39,360 nt of DNA, taken from assembly GCF_025766255.1 (NCBI RefSeq), contig NW_026516885.1, positions 1 to 39,360 of the forward strand. The letters are read 5' to 3'. Origin of the DNA: Zychaea mexicana (lineage: Eukaryota; Mucoromycota; Mucoromycetes; Mucorales; Lichtheimiaceae). Shown here piece after piece: positions 1-9,848 of this stretch. The notes under the pieces were generated by a model that made no database searches, was not told the origin of the DNA, and saw only the letters and a list, made by a program, of their open reading frames with translations. Within the stretch, counting starts at the first letter, position 1, and every line of letters begins with the position of its first letter. The position numbers and the translations under genes are program-made.

Positions 1-1150
1 ACTTGCGGTCGTTGATTTCTTGCTGACTCCAATCTGCCCGTAGTTTTTGATCATCCTTGTATAGACCTAAAAATGTTGCGACGAAAAAGACCGATTCCGA
101 ATGCAGGTACTTGATGTCCATCCGGGTATAATCCTCCTTTCCGCCAACGGCATTCTCCATATTTTCCATGACGCTCTGAATTAGTACACACGCCATATTG
201 GCGTTAGTCTCTGTTCCGTATGAATACATGTAGTAGTACTCCAGATCTTGACGGTACTCTAAGACTGAGATATCCTCGTGGGCCAGGAGAGTGCAAAAGG
301 TGTCAATGCGGTTTCTGTGAGTGATATCGAATTTACAGCCAGTGTAAACCGCTTCGACATCATCTGTTGTCATGGTTATACCGAGTTCTCGAGAAAGTCG
401 TGCAGCTATCTTGCCAACATGGATAGTCTTATATTCGTTTGCTTCAGCCATCGTACCGGGATTCGCTTCCACTTCTGTCTTCCACCGACTGCATATATCT
501 GCCTGAGCAACGCTAGTTCCGTTTTCAAAGAACAACGTTTGAAGCGGAGCGAAAAGCTGATTGTTCCTGCCACTACCCAAAAGATCGATGTCCAACAAAC
601 TGTTGTGATGTTCTTCAAAAAGACCGGTCTGGAAACCAATGGCCGATTGAGCAGTGCGTTTGGACCACGATGCGAGTGAGGAATAGTACAGAAAAACATC
701 ATCGTCCAGTATCTCTTCGATAAGTCCGGGATGACTGCGTGCCATTCGATGCCCGTAGTCGTATACCTCACGCATGCCATTTCGATCGAGTTCTTTTCCA
801 CGACGCACGGGATACACATTATCGTATGCTGCAAGCCATCCAACTGCTGCTTTGTTCTGGCTTGTTTTGAGGTGTGCAATGATCCGGGCAATATCCTCCG
901 AATCGCCTACCGAAGGATAACGTGTACCATGTCGGCTCACCATGAGGAACTGTCGAACATCATAATGCTCACCAATAGTGTCTACTGGCGGCTTTGGATC
1001 GGCAATATATGGTGTCTTAGTTGCAAGATGTCGGCGAAGATTGTTGATATCATGCACATGTGGAGGCAATGCTGTTGCTTTCTGCGTGATAATAAGGGTA
1101 ATAATACCAACAAAAAGTTTCAATATTGGGTAGGTGGTATATAAAAGCAT
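1..1150 (-). CDS. MINPP-type histidine phosphatase, copy 1 (3' end cut by window)
   Basis: Multiple inositol polyphosphate phosphatase-like enzyme of the histidine phosphatase superfamily, expected to remove phosphates from inositol phosphates (phytate-like substrates) in the secretory path or outside the cell. The frame is open from the ATG at 1150 to the window edge, 383 codons without intron. A hydrophobic N-terminus (MLLYTTYPILKLFVGIITLI) reads as a signal peptide. The catalytic RHGxRxP motif appears as RHGTRYP around residue 60, and the second catalytic motif, HAE in most MINPPs, is HSE (in YLHSESVFF) near residue 360, so the proton-donor Glu is present. Cys and motif spacing (TDDVEAVYTGCKFD, HRNRIDTFC) match copy 2 at 2219-3514, which is in the same orientation about 1.07 kb away: a tandem duplication. 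Roughly 50 C-terminal residues are missing only because the window ends. The call rests on motifs and paralogy; substrate is inferred. Confidence 0.88.
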   Translation of the reverse strand, partial: MLLYTTYPILKLFVGIITLIITQKATALPPHVHDINNLRRHLATKTPYIADPKPPVDTIGEHYDVRQFLMVSRHGTRYPSVGDSEDIARIIAHLKTSQNKAAVGWLAAYDNVYPVRRGKELDRNGMREVYDYGHRMARSHPGLIEEILDDDVFLYYSSLASWSKRTAQSAIGFQTGLFEEHHNSLLDIDLLGSGRNNQLFAPLQTLFFENGTSVAQADICSRWKTEVEANPGTMAEANEYKTIHVGKIAARLSRELGITMTTDDVEAVYTGCKFDITHRNRIDTFCTLLAHEDISVLEYRQDLEYYYMYSYGTETNANMACVLIQSVMENMENAVGGKEDYTRMDIKYLHSESVFFVATFLGLYKDDQKLRADWSQQEINDRK

Positions 1151-1204
1151 CGTGGCGATTGAAGAGAAGATTCTACGGTTTTTTTGATGAGGTAAACTCA
1201 TAGG

Positions 1205-1214
1205 CTTTAAATAG
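1205..1214 (-). promoter_or_regulatory. TATA-like element of MINPP copy 1
   Basis: CTATTTAAAG on the minus strand, about 55 nt before the start codon at 1150. A TGACGT sequence lies just beside it, which resembles a CRE-type bZIP site. Position fits a core promoter; function is inferred. Confidence 0.35.
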
Positions 1215-2218
1215 TGACGTATCGCCTTTCCCCCAATATCTCACTGCTCCCCAAACTGTCGTTCGGAGCTATTCCCAATCAACTCCTTTATGCGGGGCGT
1301 TTTGCTGGAGCTCTGTGTGTCTGCATCTTTCCTCTGTGTAGGTTATGTTGCGAGGGAATGGTTTGGCGCATACTTTGCTACGCATATTGTGTAGTCTACT
1401 GGCCCTTGATATTTTTCAAAGGTGAGCAACTCACAGCAGAGGCAAGCGGAACATCATGGATGCCAATAATTTATGATTTTACTAGCACTTACACATAGAG
1501 CCTAGTTCTCTACTGATATATATTGCTTTATAGTCAAAACATAAATCCATTGCATTTAATTTTCAGTGTCCTTTTTAAATGAGTATTACGTGTTGCTAAT
1601 TCGACTGTAACAGCAAAACGTACTTGCCATCTGCTGCCACTCTAGAATTTAGTTCTGCAGAATTTCTTTGAGTAAGGAGTAAGACACATACACTATGAAT
1701 TGCTTATAATACCCGTTAGTTCCTTTCTTTTCTTGATGTGATACTGTAAGGAGGACGCATAACTACTTTTCAGGAACAAGAGTCAAAGATGATTGCAACT
1801 TTGCAAGAACACTATGCAGATGCTAAACATGCTTTTCGTCAAGGTAATGAGAACGCATCGATCACTATGTTTTAGAAGTACATACCTTCTTAGTATGATT
1901 ATGCTAGTTGCGCTTTTCTGCACCTATTGGAATCGCAGTGTATCCTCGAGCAGCAAGTTTGTTGAGCGCCGTACTGCATAGTATTATATGCATGGCACAA
2001 AGTTTAAAATTATAATTAGGGTCAGAGGAAATTTAAACTGAAAGCAGTAGTAATATTATATGCTACAATATGTAATATATAAATCAAAGCGTATGATGGT
2101 GTAAGAGCAAACAAATAAGAGGGGTGCCATATAATGTACTACATCATTTTGTCGATCCTCTAATATTGGCATAAGTAACATAGCATATGAATACAGCATA
2201 CACTATTCTAGAAAGCAG
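1215..2218. other. Intergenic region between the two phosphatase genes
   Basis: About 1 kb holding the upstream region of copy 1 and the 3' flank of copy 2. It is AT-rich and has only short open frames without protein-like composition. I see no gene, RNA or repeat that I can support here. Confidence 0.6.
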
Positions 2219-3514
2219 TTATCCCTGGCAGACTTCATCAAAGTCGCATTTGATTTTGGGTGATAAAGCCTCCTTGAATGTCTGTAACGGACAGATTTCT
2301 TCGCCTTTGCAGCCTGGCACTAACACGGGTATCTCGGAAACAAGAACACGCACAAATCGATTTTCACCTTTGCTGAGGAGCTGGAATTCGACATTAGACG
2401 CCATCGTGGCGATATTTGAGGTACGAAAAACACGCTGGTCGATGACGGATTGAGATGAGTTGGCATAAAGCATTTGCTTGTTCTGGCTGACACCCAAGAA
2501 GGTCTGAAGAAAGAGCACCGTTTGAGTATGACCGACCTTCAAAACCAAACGAGTATCTTCATTTTCGATATGGTTCATGATGCTTTGCATGAGCGCGCAC
2601 GCGACCTGGCCGTTCAAGGGCAACCCGCCATACGAGTACTTATAAAAGTAACTCAAATCTTCGCGATACTCGGCCTCAAGAATTTCTTGACGACTAAGTA
2701 ACGAGCAAAAGGTATCAGGTCGGTTGCGGTGGGCGACATCAAAGCAACAACCACTGTAAATAGCCTCAACATCATCGGCCGTTAAATAAACGCCAAATGC
2801 TTCTGACAACCGCTGGGCCGTCACCGTCTGGGTCTGTGCTCCATACAAGTCAGACTGGACATTGCTGTTTTCTCTTGCAAGGTCCCACCGGGGACAATTG
2901 TCGTCGATACTAATGAGCTTGTCACCCTGGGTCGGATACATAAAAGATGGAACCGCGAACTGTTTGGATCTACCAAGGGCGCCTTGACCTTCAAACAAAC
3001 CCATGTGGAAAGCCGTTGCAGATTGCAATGTGCGAGCCGATTCCGAAGAAGCGCTGTCAATGCCGGAAGGAACGTCTTGATCGAAAATTGCATCAATCAG
3101 TTTTGGAAAGCGCTTGGCAACTCGACGGCCGTGGAGATATTGTTCGAGCTGTCCGTTTTCATCTAACGATCCAGACCGTTCGGGAGTGTACACATTTTCA
3201 TAGTTGTCGAGCCAGTCAAGAGCCGTCCTGTTGTTGCTCTGCTGGAGTTTCTTGAGTACCTTGCCAATGTCTTCGGTATCACCGTCGGATGGATATCTTC
3301 TTCCATGTCGCACCACAAGCTGGAGCTGCTCTAGCGTATAGCCTCGGATGACTGCATCAGTAGTGGCGCTGTCAGGAACCGGATAGGGGGATTTTGTTGC
3401 TAGGTGACGCTTGACCCAGTCAATTTCATGCAGGTACTGTCCGTACGCAGGTAACACTAGCACATTCCAGCAAGAGAGGGCTGTTAAAGCCAGGGTTGGA
3501 AATAGGATTTGCAT
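2219..3514 (-). CDS. MINPP-type histidine phosphatase, copy 2 (altered proton-donor motif)
   Basis: Complete intronless frame of 431 residues, a normal size for a fungal MINPP-like phosphatase. The N-terminus MQILFPTLALTALSCWNVLV is a signal peptide ending near AYGQ, so the protein is expected to be secreted or in the secretory path. The nucleophile motif is RHGRRYP (about residues 69-75), the conserved middle segment CCFDVAHRNRPDTFC is shared with copy 1, and the C-terminal catalytic segment reads KVGHTQTVLF near residue 328. Here the HAE/HSE motif is HTQ: the His that binds the phosphate is kept but the Glu that normally acts as proton donor is Gln. The frame is otherwise undamaged, so this looks like an expressed protein with changed or reduced activity rather than a pseudogene. 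Tandem neighbour of copy 1. Function by family is firm; activity is uncertain. Confidence 0.92.
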   Translation of the reverse strand: MQILFPTLALTALSCWNVLVLPAYGQYLHEIDWVKRHLATKSPYPVPDSATTDAVIRGYTLEQLQLVVRHGRRYPSDGDTEDIGKVLKKLQQSNNRTALDWLDNYENVYTPERSGSLDENGQLEQYLHGRRVAKRFPKLIDAIFDQDVPSGIDSASSESARTLQSATAFHMGLFEGQGALGRSKQFAVPSFMYPTQGDKLISIDDNCPRWDLARENSNVQSDLYGAQTQTVTAQRLSEAFGVYLTADDVEAIYSGCCFDVAHRNRPDTFCSLLSRQEILEAEYREDLSYFYKYSYGGLPLNGQVACALMQSIMNHIENEDTRLVLKVGHTQTVLFLQTFLGVSQNKQMLYANSSQSVIDQRVFRTSNIATMASNVEFQLLSKGENRFVRVLVSEIPVLVPGCKGEEICPLQTFKEALSPKIKCDFDEVCQG

Positions 3515-4710
3515 GAGTTGTGCAACTGCCTATGGGGTAGATCGGTGGGAAGAAGAGAAGGAAAAGGAGTTCAGCGAACAGGAAGATGAAACTGTTTGTA
3601 TATCAAAATAAATGATCACCCTGGAGCCTTTAATATACCATTATACACTGTCAATCATAAATTTCGTGCTATTCATTTACCCTTCAAGATCTTGTCAAAC
3701 GTTCGATTAAATTATATCCAGCATTATGCCGATGCACGTGCGCAAATCCTGTACAAGATGTGGTGAGCTGATGTGAAAGGCAATCCACTTATCAAAGCAC
3801 ATGTTCTTTCATTTTTTTTTGCTGTTTCTGGAGCCTTTAAAATCGCTGGAGGCCAACGGAGTTCTCGATCAATATCACCGGTTTTGTATAATTCAGTATA
3901 CATATAGTATATAGGCCTAAAGATATGCATTTTTTGCCGCTTATCTTAGTATTATGTATCAAGTACAAGTTGTACTGCCACCATAACAAATGACGCGCCG
4001 ATGCTAACACACTGCAAGGATAAGTATGCTGATAATTGATAATAATTATAGATTGCGAATCTGACTATGCCTAAAACGCAAAACTGTTGGATAACAACCA
4101 TCTTTGCAGCTGGATCGGGCGTTTCGACAATAAAATGGGAAAACGTATATCTTGTTTGCTGTCGAAAAAAATCGTTTTGCAAAGCATCCACTGCAGGAAA
4201 GAGCTTGATGACGTTGTTACGGCGACCAAATATTATGTAGCGTATGATGATGTTATTTTGAAGCAGAAAAAAATAATAGTGATTATGGCAACCTGGCTTG
4301 TACCTTTGATGGTACAAGATTTAAGATATTTTGTTGCAGGAAAAAAATGGTATTTATATTTAAAAAAATCAGATCATCTGTATATCCTTGACGATACAGT
4401 ATGTGTTTTTAACGAAGAGTAGATATAGACGTGCTCATAATCTTGATTTAAAATGGGCTATGTATGTTTAAGCCTTGTCATGCCATTTACTGTACAAGTC
4501 TGAAAGGACACTGACATGCTGCTTAGTCAGTAGTGATCATCGTGCGTTTACCAAAGATAACACACATATACGCAATCACGACACTATCCAATGTTAGCTA
4601 CTATACAATCTACTCTGAAATTCTTTAACTCGCTGTGCATTAAATCACGTTGATTTTGATAGATGACCTTGTAGAAAAGATTTTTTAAAAAGATTATAGC
4701 CGTATACGAT
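3515..4710. other. Intergenic region with a small hairpin
   Basis: About 1.2 kb between the phosphatase start and the epoxide hydrolase stop. AT-rich TATA-like sequence (TAATATAC, 3631-3638) lies 115 nt before the phosphatase ATG. A perfect 8-bp hairpin (CTTGTACC, 6-nt loop, GGTACAAG) lies at 4297-4318. An open frame of 111 codons at 4087-4422 has no recognisable features and is not annotated as a gene. Confidence 0.5.
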
Positions 4711-6270
4711 CTACTGGATGACTTTCTTGGTTTTCAAGACCTTTCCGAATCTCTGGATGTCATCAGTCAACAATTCCGCCTCCTCTAATCCAGGGAAATG
4801 TCCTCCCTGAAATGTGTTGTATTTATCCATTTGTTAGTGAGAAAATCACTCTCGTGGCAATGATTCGAACTTACAGATTCATATTCAGAATACTGATGAA
4901 GATCCGTGGCTGTTTCGAGCCAGTCTTGCGGTAGCTACACAGTATAAAGGATCAGTAACCATTCACAATAGTAGAACTGTAGCATAACCCTCTTACCTTG
5001 GAGATATCGTATGCAAAAGCAGATATCGCAACGGGAATCTTGACACGTGGGAGTACAACTTTGAGCATTTCCTTTTGACGCAGGCACTCATAGTAGATAC
5101 GGATCGATGACGACATGGTATTAGTGAGCCAGTAGAGCGAGACCTGTGTCAGGAAGACTTCGGGAGTGATTGTCTCGGGTAGAGCTTGAATATCACGTTT
5201 GGCAGGTGGATGATACGACCATTCGTGGTATTTTTCTAGCATCCATGCCATCAGCCCTAACGGACTGTCCGTCAATCCATATGCCAGCGTATATGGCTTT
5301 GTACCCTGAATAGCTCTGTATCCACATCCATCATACATCTCGGCATTGGCAAATGTTGCACCGTTCAGAATAGTTTTGCCTTTACCGTACACGCGGTCAA
5401 ATCCAAGCAACAAACTTGCACCAAACTTGGCGATTTTGAATGGATAGAACAACAGGTTACGCGGAGTCGGAAGTGGTGGGAGACAGAAAGGTAGACCAGT
5501 ATGGAAGGCTTTGCAGTTGGTATTGTAACGTGTAGCAATGTATTTACCAATAATCGCCCCCCAGTCGCCCCCGTGGTGGACTTTTTAAAGCAACCCGTTC
5601 GTTGTTATTACCGTTAGTATCGCTTCTTATTTTACTATAACTACTACTACTTTTCTACTTACTCTACTTCACTTACGGTATTGTGTATATCCCAATTTGA
5701 CCATTAGCGCGTTTAGAATCTCCGCCATTTTTGTCACACCACATCCGCGTGCCTTGGGTGCTTCTGAAAAGCCGAAACCAGGCAAGCTTGGAACAACAAC
5801 ATGGAACGCCTAAAAATTACTTTATTCAAGGAATGCTTCTTGCTATAGTGATAGCTGTATACATAATTTAAAAAAGTCGAGTGCCCTACCTGCCCGCCAT
5901 TGGCACCATCACGGAGTGGTTCGATAAGCTTGTGAAATTCATAAAATGTCGACGGCCAGCCGTGAACAAGCATAACAGGTATAGCATCAGGGTTTGACGA
6001 AGGTTCATGTATAAAGTGGATCTTCAAGTCATCGATCATTGTATGATAGTGATGCCATCGGTTCATTTCGGCGCGCGGCTTTTCCCAGTCATAGTTCTCA
6101 AGCCATTTGCTAGCCAAAGACTTGACAGCCCAGCTCGGAGCACCATAATCCCACTTGTAATCTTCCTCGAGCTCGTTCGGATACACGGGTTTACTTAATT
6201 TGTCTTTAAGTAGCGCAAGCTGTTCTGATGGAAAGGATGGAACTTCAAAAGGCTCGATCGTATCTGACAT
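4711..6270 (-). CDS. Epoxide hydrolase (microsomal type, alpha/beta hydrolase with EHN domain)
   Basis: Predicted to hydrolyse epoxides to diols, in detoxification or lipid epoxide metabolism. Five exons with consistent phases: 6270-5890, 5809-5677, 5580-4997, 4934-4875, 4806-4711, giving 417 residues. The N-terminal EHN domain (from EPFEVPSFPSEQLALLKDKL) is followed by the alpha/beta hydrolase core with the oxyanion-hole region MLVHGWPSTFYEFHKL, then HGGDWGA containing the nucleophile Asp, and GGHFPGLEE with the catalytic His in the last exon. All introns have GT-AG ends. There is no long N-terminal membrane anchor: the protein starts MSDTIEPFEV, as in fungal soluble or peripheral members. 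A TTTAAAT box lies about 61 nt upstream at 6331-6337. Family assignment is strong; the natural substrate cannot be told. Confidence 0.93.
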
Positions 6271-6330
6271 TGTTTTAAGGTGTAGAGAGAGAGGGTGAAG
6301 AGAGAGAAAAGTCCATGTATGAGCAGCAGT

Positions 6331-6337
6331 ATTTAAA
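6331..6337 (-). promoter_or_regulatory. TATA-like element of epoxide hydrolase
   Basis: TTTAAAT on the minus strand, 61 nt before the start codon at 6270. Spacing is like that of the other candidate core promoters in this window. Confidence 0.3.
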
Positions 6338-6579
6338 CACTGCAGATTTCGGGCACAGGACGATTATATAATTGTTAACTTCCGGAAATGGTTCAACCCC
6401 AGAGACGCGATCATTGTTACACAAAGATTCTAAATTAACGGTGGATGGGTAGAGTGACTTCTTAAAGAACATCATTGTCTAAGGGCTTCCTTTGGTTCAC
6501 CACAGGGTTTTCCTGTTTCGAACACTTGTAGTGAGCCTTTGTGACTTTTTGTATAGGTAATCGCCCTCTTCTCTAACTC

Positions 6580-6586
6580 TATAAAA
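6580..6586 (+). promoter_or_regulatory. TATA box in front of a possible small gene
   Basis: TATAAAA, 53 nt before an ATG at 6639 that sits in an A-rich start context (CTAAAAATGG). Together with a good intron in the following sequence it supports a transcribed small gene. Confidence 0.4.
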
Positions 6587-6638
6587 CGTATCTTCCCAAC
6601 TTCGTTTTTTCAAACAAAATCATTCACCACTGCTAAAA

Positions 6639-6891
6639 ATGGCTAGTCGTTATTCTCATCAGCTTCCCAACCCACTGCATCTTCAGGTGATTTTACATAT
6701 TGATCGGCCGTGTCAGAATCTCGCAACCTTTCAAATGCTTCTTGCTGGCTGTAAAATGACATCCCACTTTGTCTTGCCCGCTACTTTTCCTGTTGCAGCA
6801 CTATCTCGCACAGACGTCGCCAATAGCTGGTACCACAGAAATCCTTGTCCTTAAAGCTGCTCATCAATTGGTGGATATCGTAAAGCTTTGA
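6639..6891 (+). CDS. Possible two-exon microprotein of 46 residues
   Basis: I do not recognise this protein. Exon 1 (6639-6686) encodes 16 residues, MASRYSHQLPNPLHLQ. An intron with GTGATT donor and a strong pyrimidine-rich acceptor (TTTTCCTGTTGCAG) spans 6687-6798, and exon 2 (6799-6891) adds 30 residues ending LVLKAAHQLVDIVKL, probably an amphipathic helix. Phases match. Support: a TATAAAA box at the right distance and the acceptor. Without splicing the same ATG opens a 71-codon frame ending at 6854, which is the alternative. The gene is divergent from the epoxide hydrolase. Existence is uncertain. Confidence 0.35.
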
Positions 6892-8087
6892 CCATGCTGA
6901 AGATCATCTAGCTATATATTTATTAATGCTGCTGTCTTCGTAGATTTTAGTTTATTACTTGTTTTAAATAAGCTAGGGCAATGGATACAGGTATAACCTT
7001 AATAGGCTCAAAGCTATTGAACTCCTCTCTTTAACCCACGTTCAGCGGTGAAGCATGTGTGATATCACTCGGCGAGTATCGTGTTTCAAAATCGGTCATT
7101 CTTACTGGTATGATTGGACGAGTAAAGCTATGGAATGCCAGGCATCACACACAGACACGGTGATGCAACAATAACGTGTAAAATAGATACAATCATCATG
7201 TAAATATTAGTAAGATAACGCGACTTTTCAATGACATTATAAACGTATTTGCTAACAGAAGCATAATCCGCTGTTACTAATGTGGATCGGCATTGGGAAG
7301 CAGTTGTACAAAACTATGGATAAAAACAGCTGTATTAGCTGAAGGTAAGTGTTACATGTCATCAGAGGACAGAAAAGAAGATTACATACATCACTGAACA
7401 ACCTGCGCGGAACGATGATGTCCAAGGCGATCTCCAACGAGGCCATTTTGGCTTTTATATCGTCTGCGAAAAACGAGTTTTTGAAACACCCCCCTGGCAC
7501 AAATCTTTTGGAGGCCATTTTAATCTTCTTCAGACTGTCGGAAACTTTACATTGTCACGCCCAATGTTACCCTGTATACATTATCTCTGCAGTCTAGCTC
7601 GCCTTATCACAGCACAAAAATGCCTGACTGGGCCTTGTATTAGTTGCTACCTTTGTATATTGGGCTCATCCACGCAACCCGTCTAACTCGTCACCATTTA
7701 TTTCAGATTCCTCCTTCGGGTCTGAAGGCCGGGTGTAGGTCACTGCTGACTGCTTACTTTCTGTCTTTGTGATAAGTGTACCACTGTTGCAGACAAAATC
7801 CCTTGGTACCCATTTACTATATTCCAAGATAGTACACTAGTACCTTACAGGGATAATTCATTTGATACGACCTTTAATATCGAATATATGCATTTACCAT
7901 TACCTATGTGCTGATAGCTACTTCTAACACCATCGCTGTCATCATTACTTTCATCACATACGGCTCTCTTTTATGACATACGTGGATCAAATTCTTTGTA
8001 TTCATACGAGCCATTTAAAACTTATGTATACTTTAGCTCTTTTCCTATAGTTAAACTTGGTGCTATATCAAGTACCTTTAGTACTTA
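6892..8087. other. Intergenic region left of the pogo-like element
   Basis: About 1.2 kb with no supported gene. A somewhat GC-richer patch at about 7400-7520 is open on both strands (82 codons plus, 88 codons minus) and may be an old gene fragment, but neither frame shows a recognisable motif. The rest is AT-rich. Confidence 0.45.
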
Positions 8088-8089
8088 TA

Positions 8090-9050
8090 CAGTTGTACCC
8101 CGGTTTTTGCAACCGAGGGTTTTCCGATTTTTTTTTGCAAAAAGTGAGGATTTGCAAGTAACGGGGTAAACAATTCTGCTTCAAATAGACACTGGATAAG
8201 TCATCCTATTAACACTAGCCCATTGTTTATCTGTCAGAGATTATGTACGATACGTTCTGTGGAAACATTCATACAGCTCTAAATGTTACTACTTGCATAT
8301 ATAAGACCGTTCTTTTATTAAGCTGTCTAGTGGTTTGATAATTATTAGCTCTTTTAAGCATGACAAAATCGTTCCACAAGTTCACCTCTAAGCAAGAGGA
8401 TCGAACCTACGACGAGCACTTGAGCGGGCGGTGGACGAAAGCGCTGATTCGCCTATTCCAGGGCCAACGTCGAAAGAAAAACAGGTTGCAATTGCAGGAG
8501 TTTTGAGCTTTTTGGATAATATCGATGACTGCGACTTAAAGAAGTCTTTGCGAAGGATTCAAGAGAGTCTCAGGCAGCAATCATTCTCCCGACAATCATC
8601 CCTTGATGACTTCTTCGATGTATGTAGTTGAAAGCTCATTTGAGCAAACATTTTATTTCTATATCTATATGTAGTGTGTTCACTTTTTCTTATATCTTCT
8701 TCATTTCTTTTGTTGATTCAACCCAATCAGTGCTATATATGTGTCCCGATTCTACTGGCTCAACTACCAAGTAATAATTTTTATTTCGACAATAAATACA
8801 TCTTCATATTTACATATTTATCTTGCAGTAACCGTATCATTTTATTCCTCATAATCCGCAACAGATGCTTCTTTCAGTTGATATTGCAAAAATTGAAGCT
8901 GTTTTTACCCCGATAACGTGCAAATCGTATAAACTCATTTGCAAGTTGCAAATTTGCGAAACTACTAAGTTTTTTTTGAATTTTTCAAAAAAAGTTGCAG
9001 ATATACGAGGAATTGCAAACCCGGGGGTTGCAAAAACCGGGGTACAACTG
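8090..9050. mobile_element. Deleted pogo/Tigger-like DNA transposon (961 bp)
   Basis: The two ends are perfect 25-bp terminal inverted repeats (8090-8114 and 9026-9050; first bases CAGTTGTACCCCGGTTTTTG). The element is flanked by TA on both sides (8088-8089, 9051-9052), the target duplication typical of Tc1/mariner/pogo elements, and a CAG terminus is usual for pogo-like ones. Subterminal segments near both ends share a second, imperfect inverted block (TTTGCAAGTAACGGGGTAAA on the left, 8151-8170). Inside is only a remnant of the transposase. The perfect ends indicate a young or recently mobilised non-autonomous copy that would need a transposase supplied elsewhere. Confidence 0.88.
8396..8631 (+). 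pseudogene. C-terminal remnant of pogo-like transposase with PCNA-binding-type motif
   Basis: A 78-codon open stretch (no ATG of its own) within the deleted transposon, ending at a TGA. It reads ...ALERAVDESADSPIPG... then a charged helical region and ends RQSSLDDFFDVCS. QSSLDDFF matches the PIP-box consensus QxxLxxFF, and a C-terminal PCNA-binding motif is known for Drosophila pogo transposase. An upstream ATG at 8360 opens a short different frame that may be the original start joined out of frame by the internal deletion. The DNA-binding and DDE catalytic regions are missing, so this cannot be an active transposase. Confidence 0.7.
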
Positions 9051-9052
9051 TA

Positions 9053-9780
9053 ACTTCCTCACGTTTGGGTACACAAACGCGTGCTTAATTTCTCTCGAGC
9101 GATCCAGCTGCTGCTCCGAAAGAAAAGAGTATGCTACTGTAAATGACTTGGTATTGCTCATAATCGCTGTACCTTGACTACTGTTACTGTGCTGCCAGTC
9201 AAAGTGAATTAAATTGGGAGATTGAAACTTGTTATTATATGAACCTTTGAGTTACAAGACTACTAGGATACATGCAAACATGAGAAATTTGAGATAAATG
9301 GTAATCTTGCCTTAATTCGAAGCTGTTCTTGCTCAGTCATAGCATACCACTGCTTTATATAAACGCTCACACCTACTACTTCACTGACGACACCATGCAA
9401 ATCTAATCGGATTGATGGACCATATGCAAAATGCTACACAGCTGTTGGGCAGGGTGCCGCGTGCACTTTCTAAGCGGAGACCAACTCGCGTGAAAAATCT
9501 TCACATGTAAAATAAAGCCCGGGTGGTGTAGCAGCTAAACCGTAGTCGTAAGTGATGACACGATATCCTCGTTGGCACGATGATGCCCACACACATAACA
9601 ATGTATAGAAGATCTAACAATGATTTGCCTCTTTAAAATACTTCTTTTGCTGAAAAAGATGGTTGGAAAGGCAAAAGAAAGCGTATTTTGTTGGGTGTTT
9701 GATGTGACCAACCATGAATATGTACCCAACGGGACCCTGCTTGTGTTACAGTCTCCGTCCTCTGGAGCTTGGAGGTTGCG
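9053..9780. other. Intergenic region upstream of acyl-CoA-binding protein
   Basis: About 730 bases with no supported gene. Short frames at 9535-9825 (minus) and 9620-9874 (plus) overlap the promoter and first exon of the next gene and lack protein-like features. Confidence 0.5.
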
Positions 9781-9789
9781 TATAAAAAA
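9781..9789 (+). promoter_or_regulatory. TATA box of acyl-CoA-binding protein
   Basis: TATAAAAAA, 68 nt before the ATG at 9849, followed by a pyrimidine-rich leader (CTTTTCTTCATT) typical of strongly expressed fungal genes. Confidence 0.5.
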
Positions 9790-9848
9790 AGTCAGGCGCC
9801 AGCCAACTTGTTTTCTTTTCTTCATTAACCATCTTTACATCCCAAAAA

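Noticed and set aside
406..891. 161-codon minus-strand open frame
   Set aside because: It overlaps MINPP copy 1 on the same strand in another frame; the 383-codon frame from 1150 has the signal peptide and catalytic motifs and is the real one.
4087..4422. 111-codon plus-strand open frame in the phosphatase/epoxide hydrolase gap
   Set aside because: No recognisable motif, AT-rich composition and no promoter or intron support; treated as chance.
7252..7597. Overlapping open frames on both strands
   Set aside because: Both look faintly protein-like but neither has a motif, good start or splice partner; noted only as a possible gene relic.
8390..8420. tRNA-like T-arm (GGTTCGATCC on the minus strand)
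   Set aside because: The flanking bases do not form a T-stem, acceptor stem or anticodon arm; it lies inside the pogo-like element.
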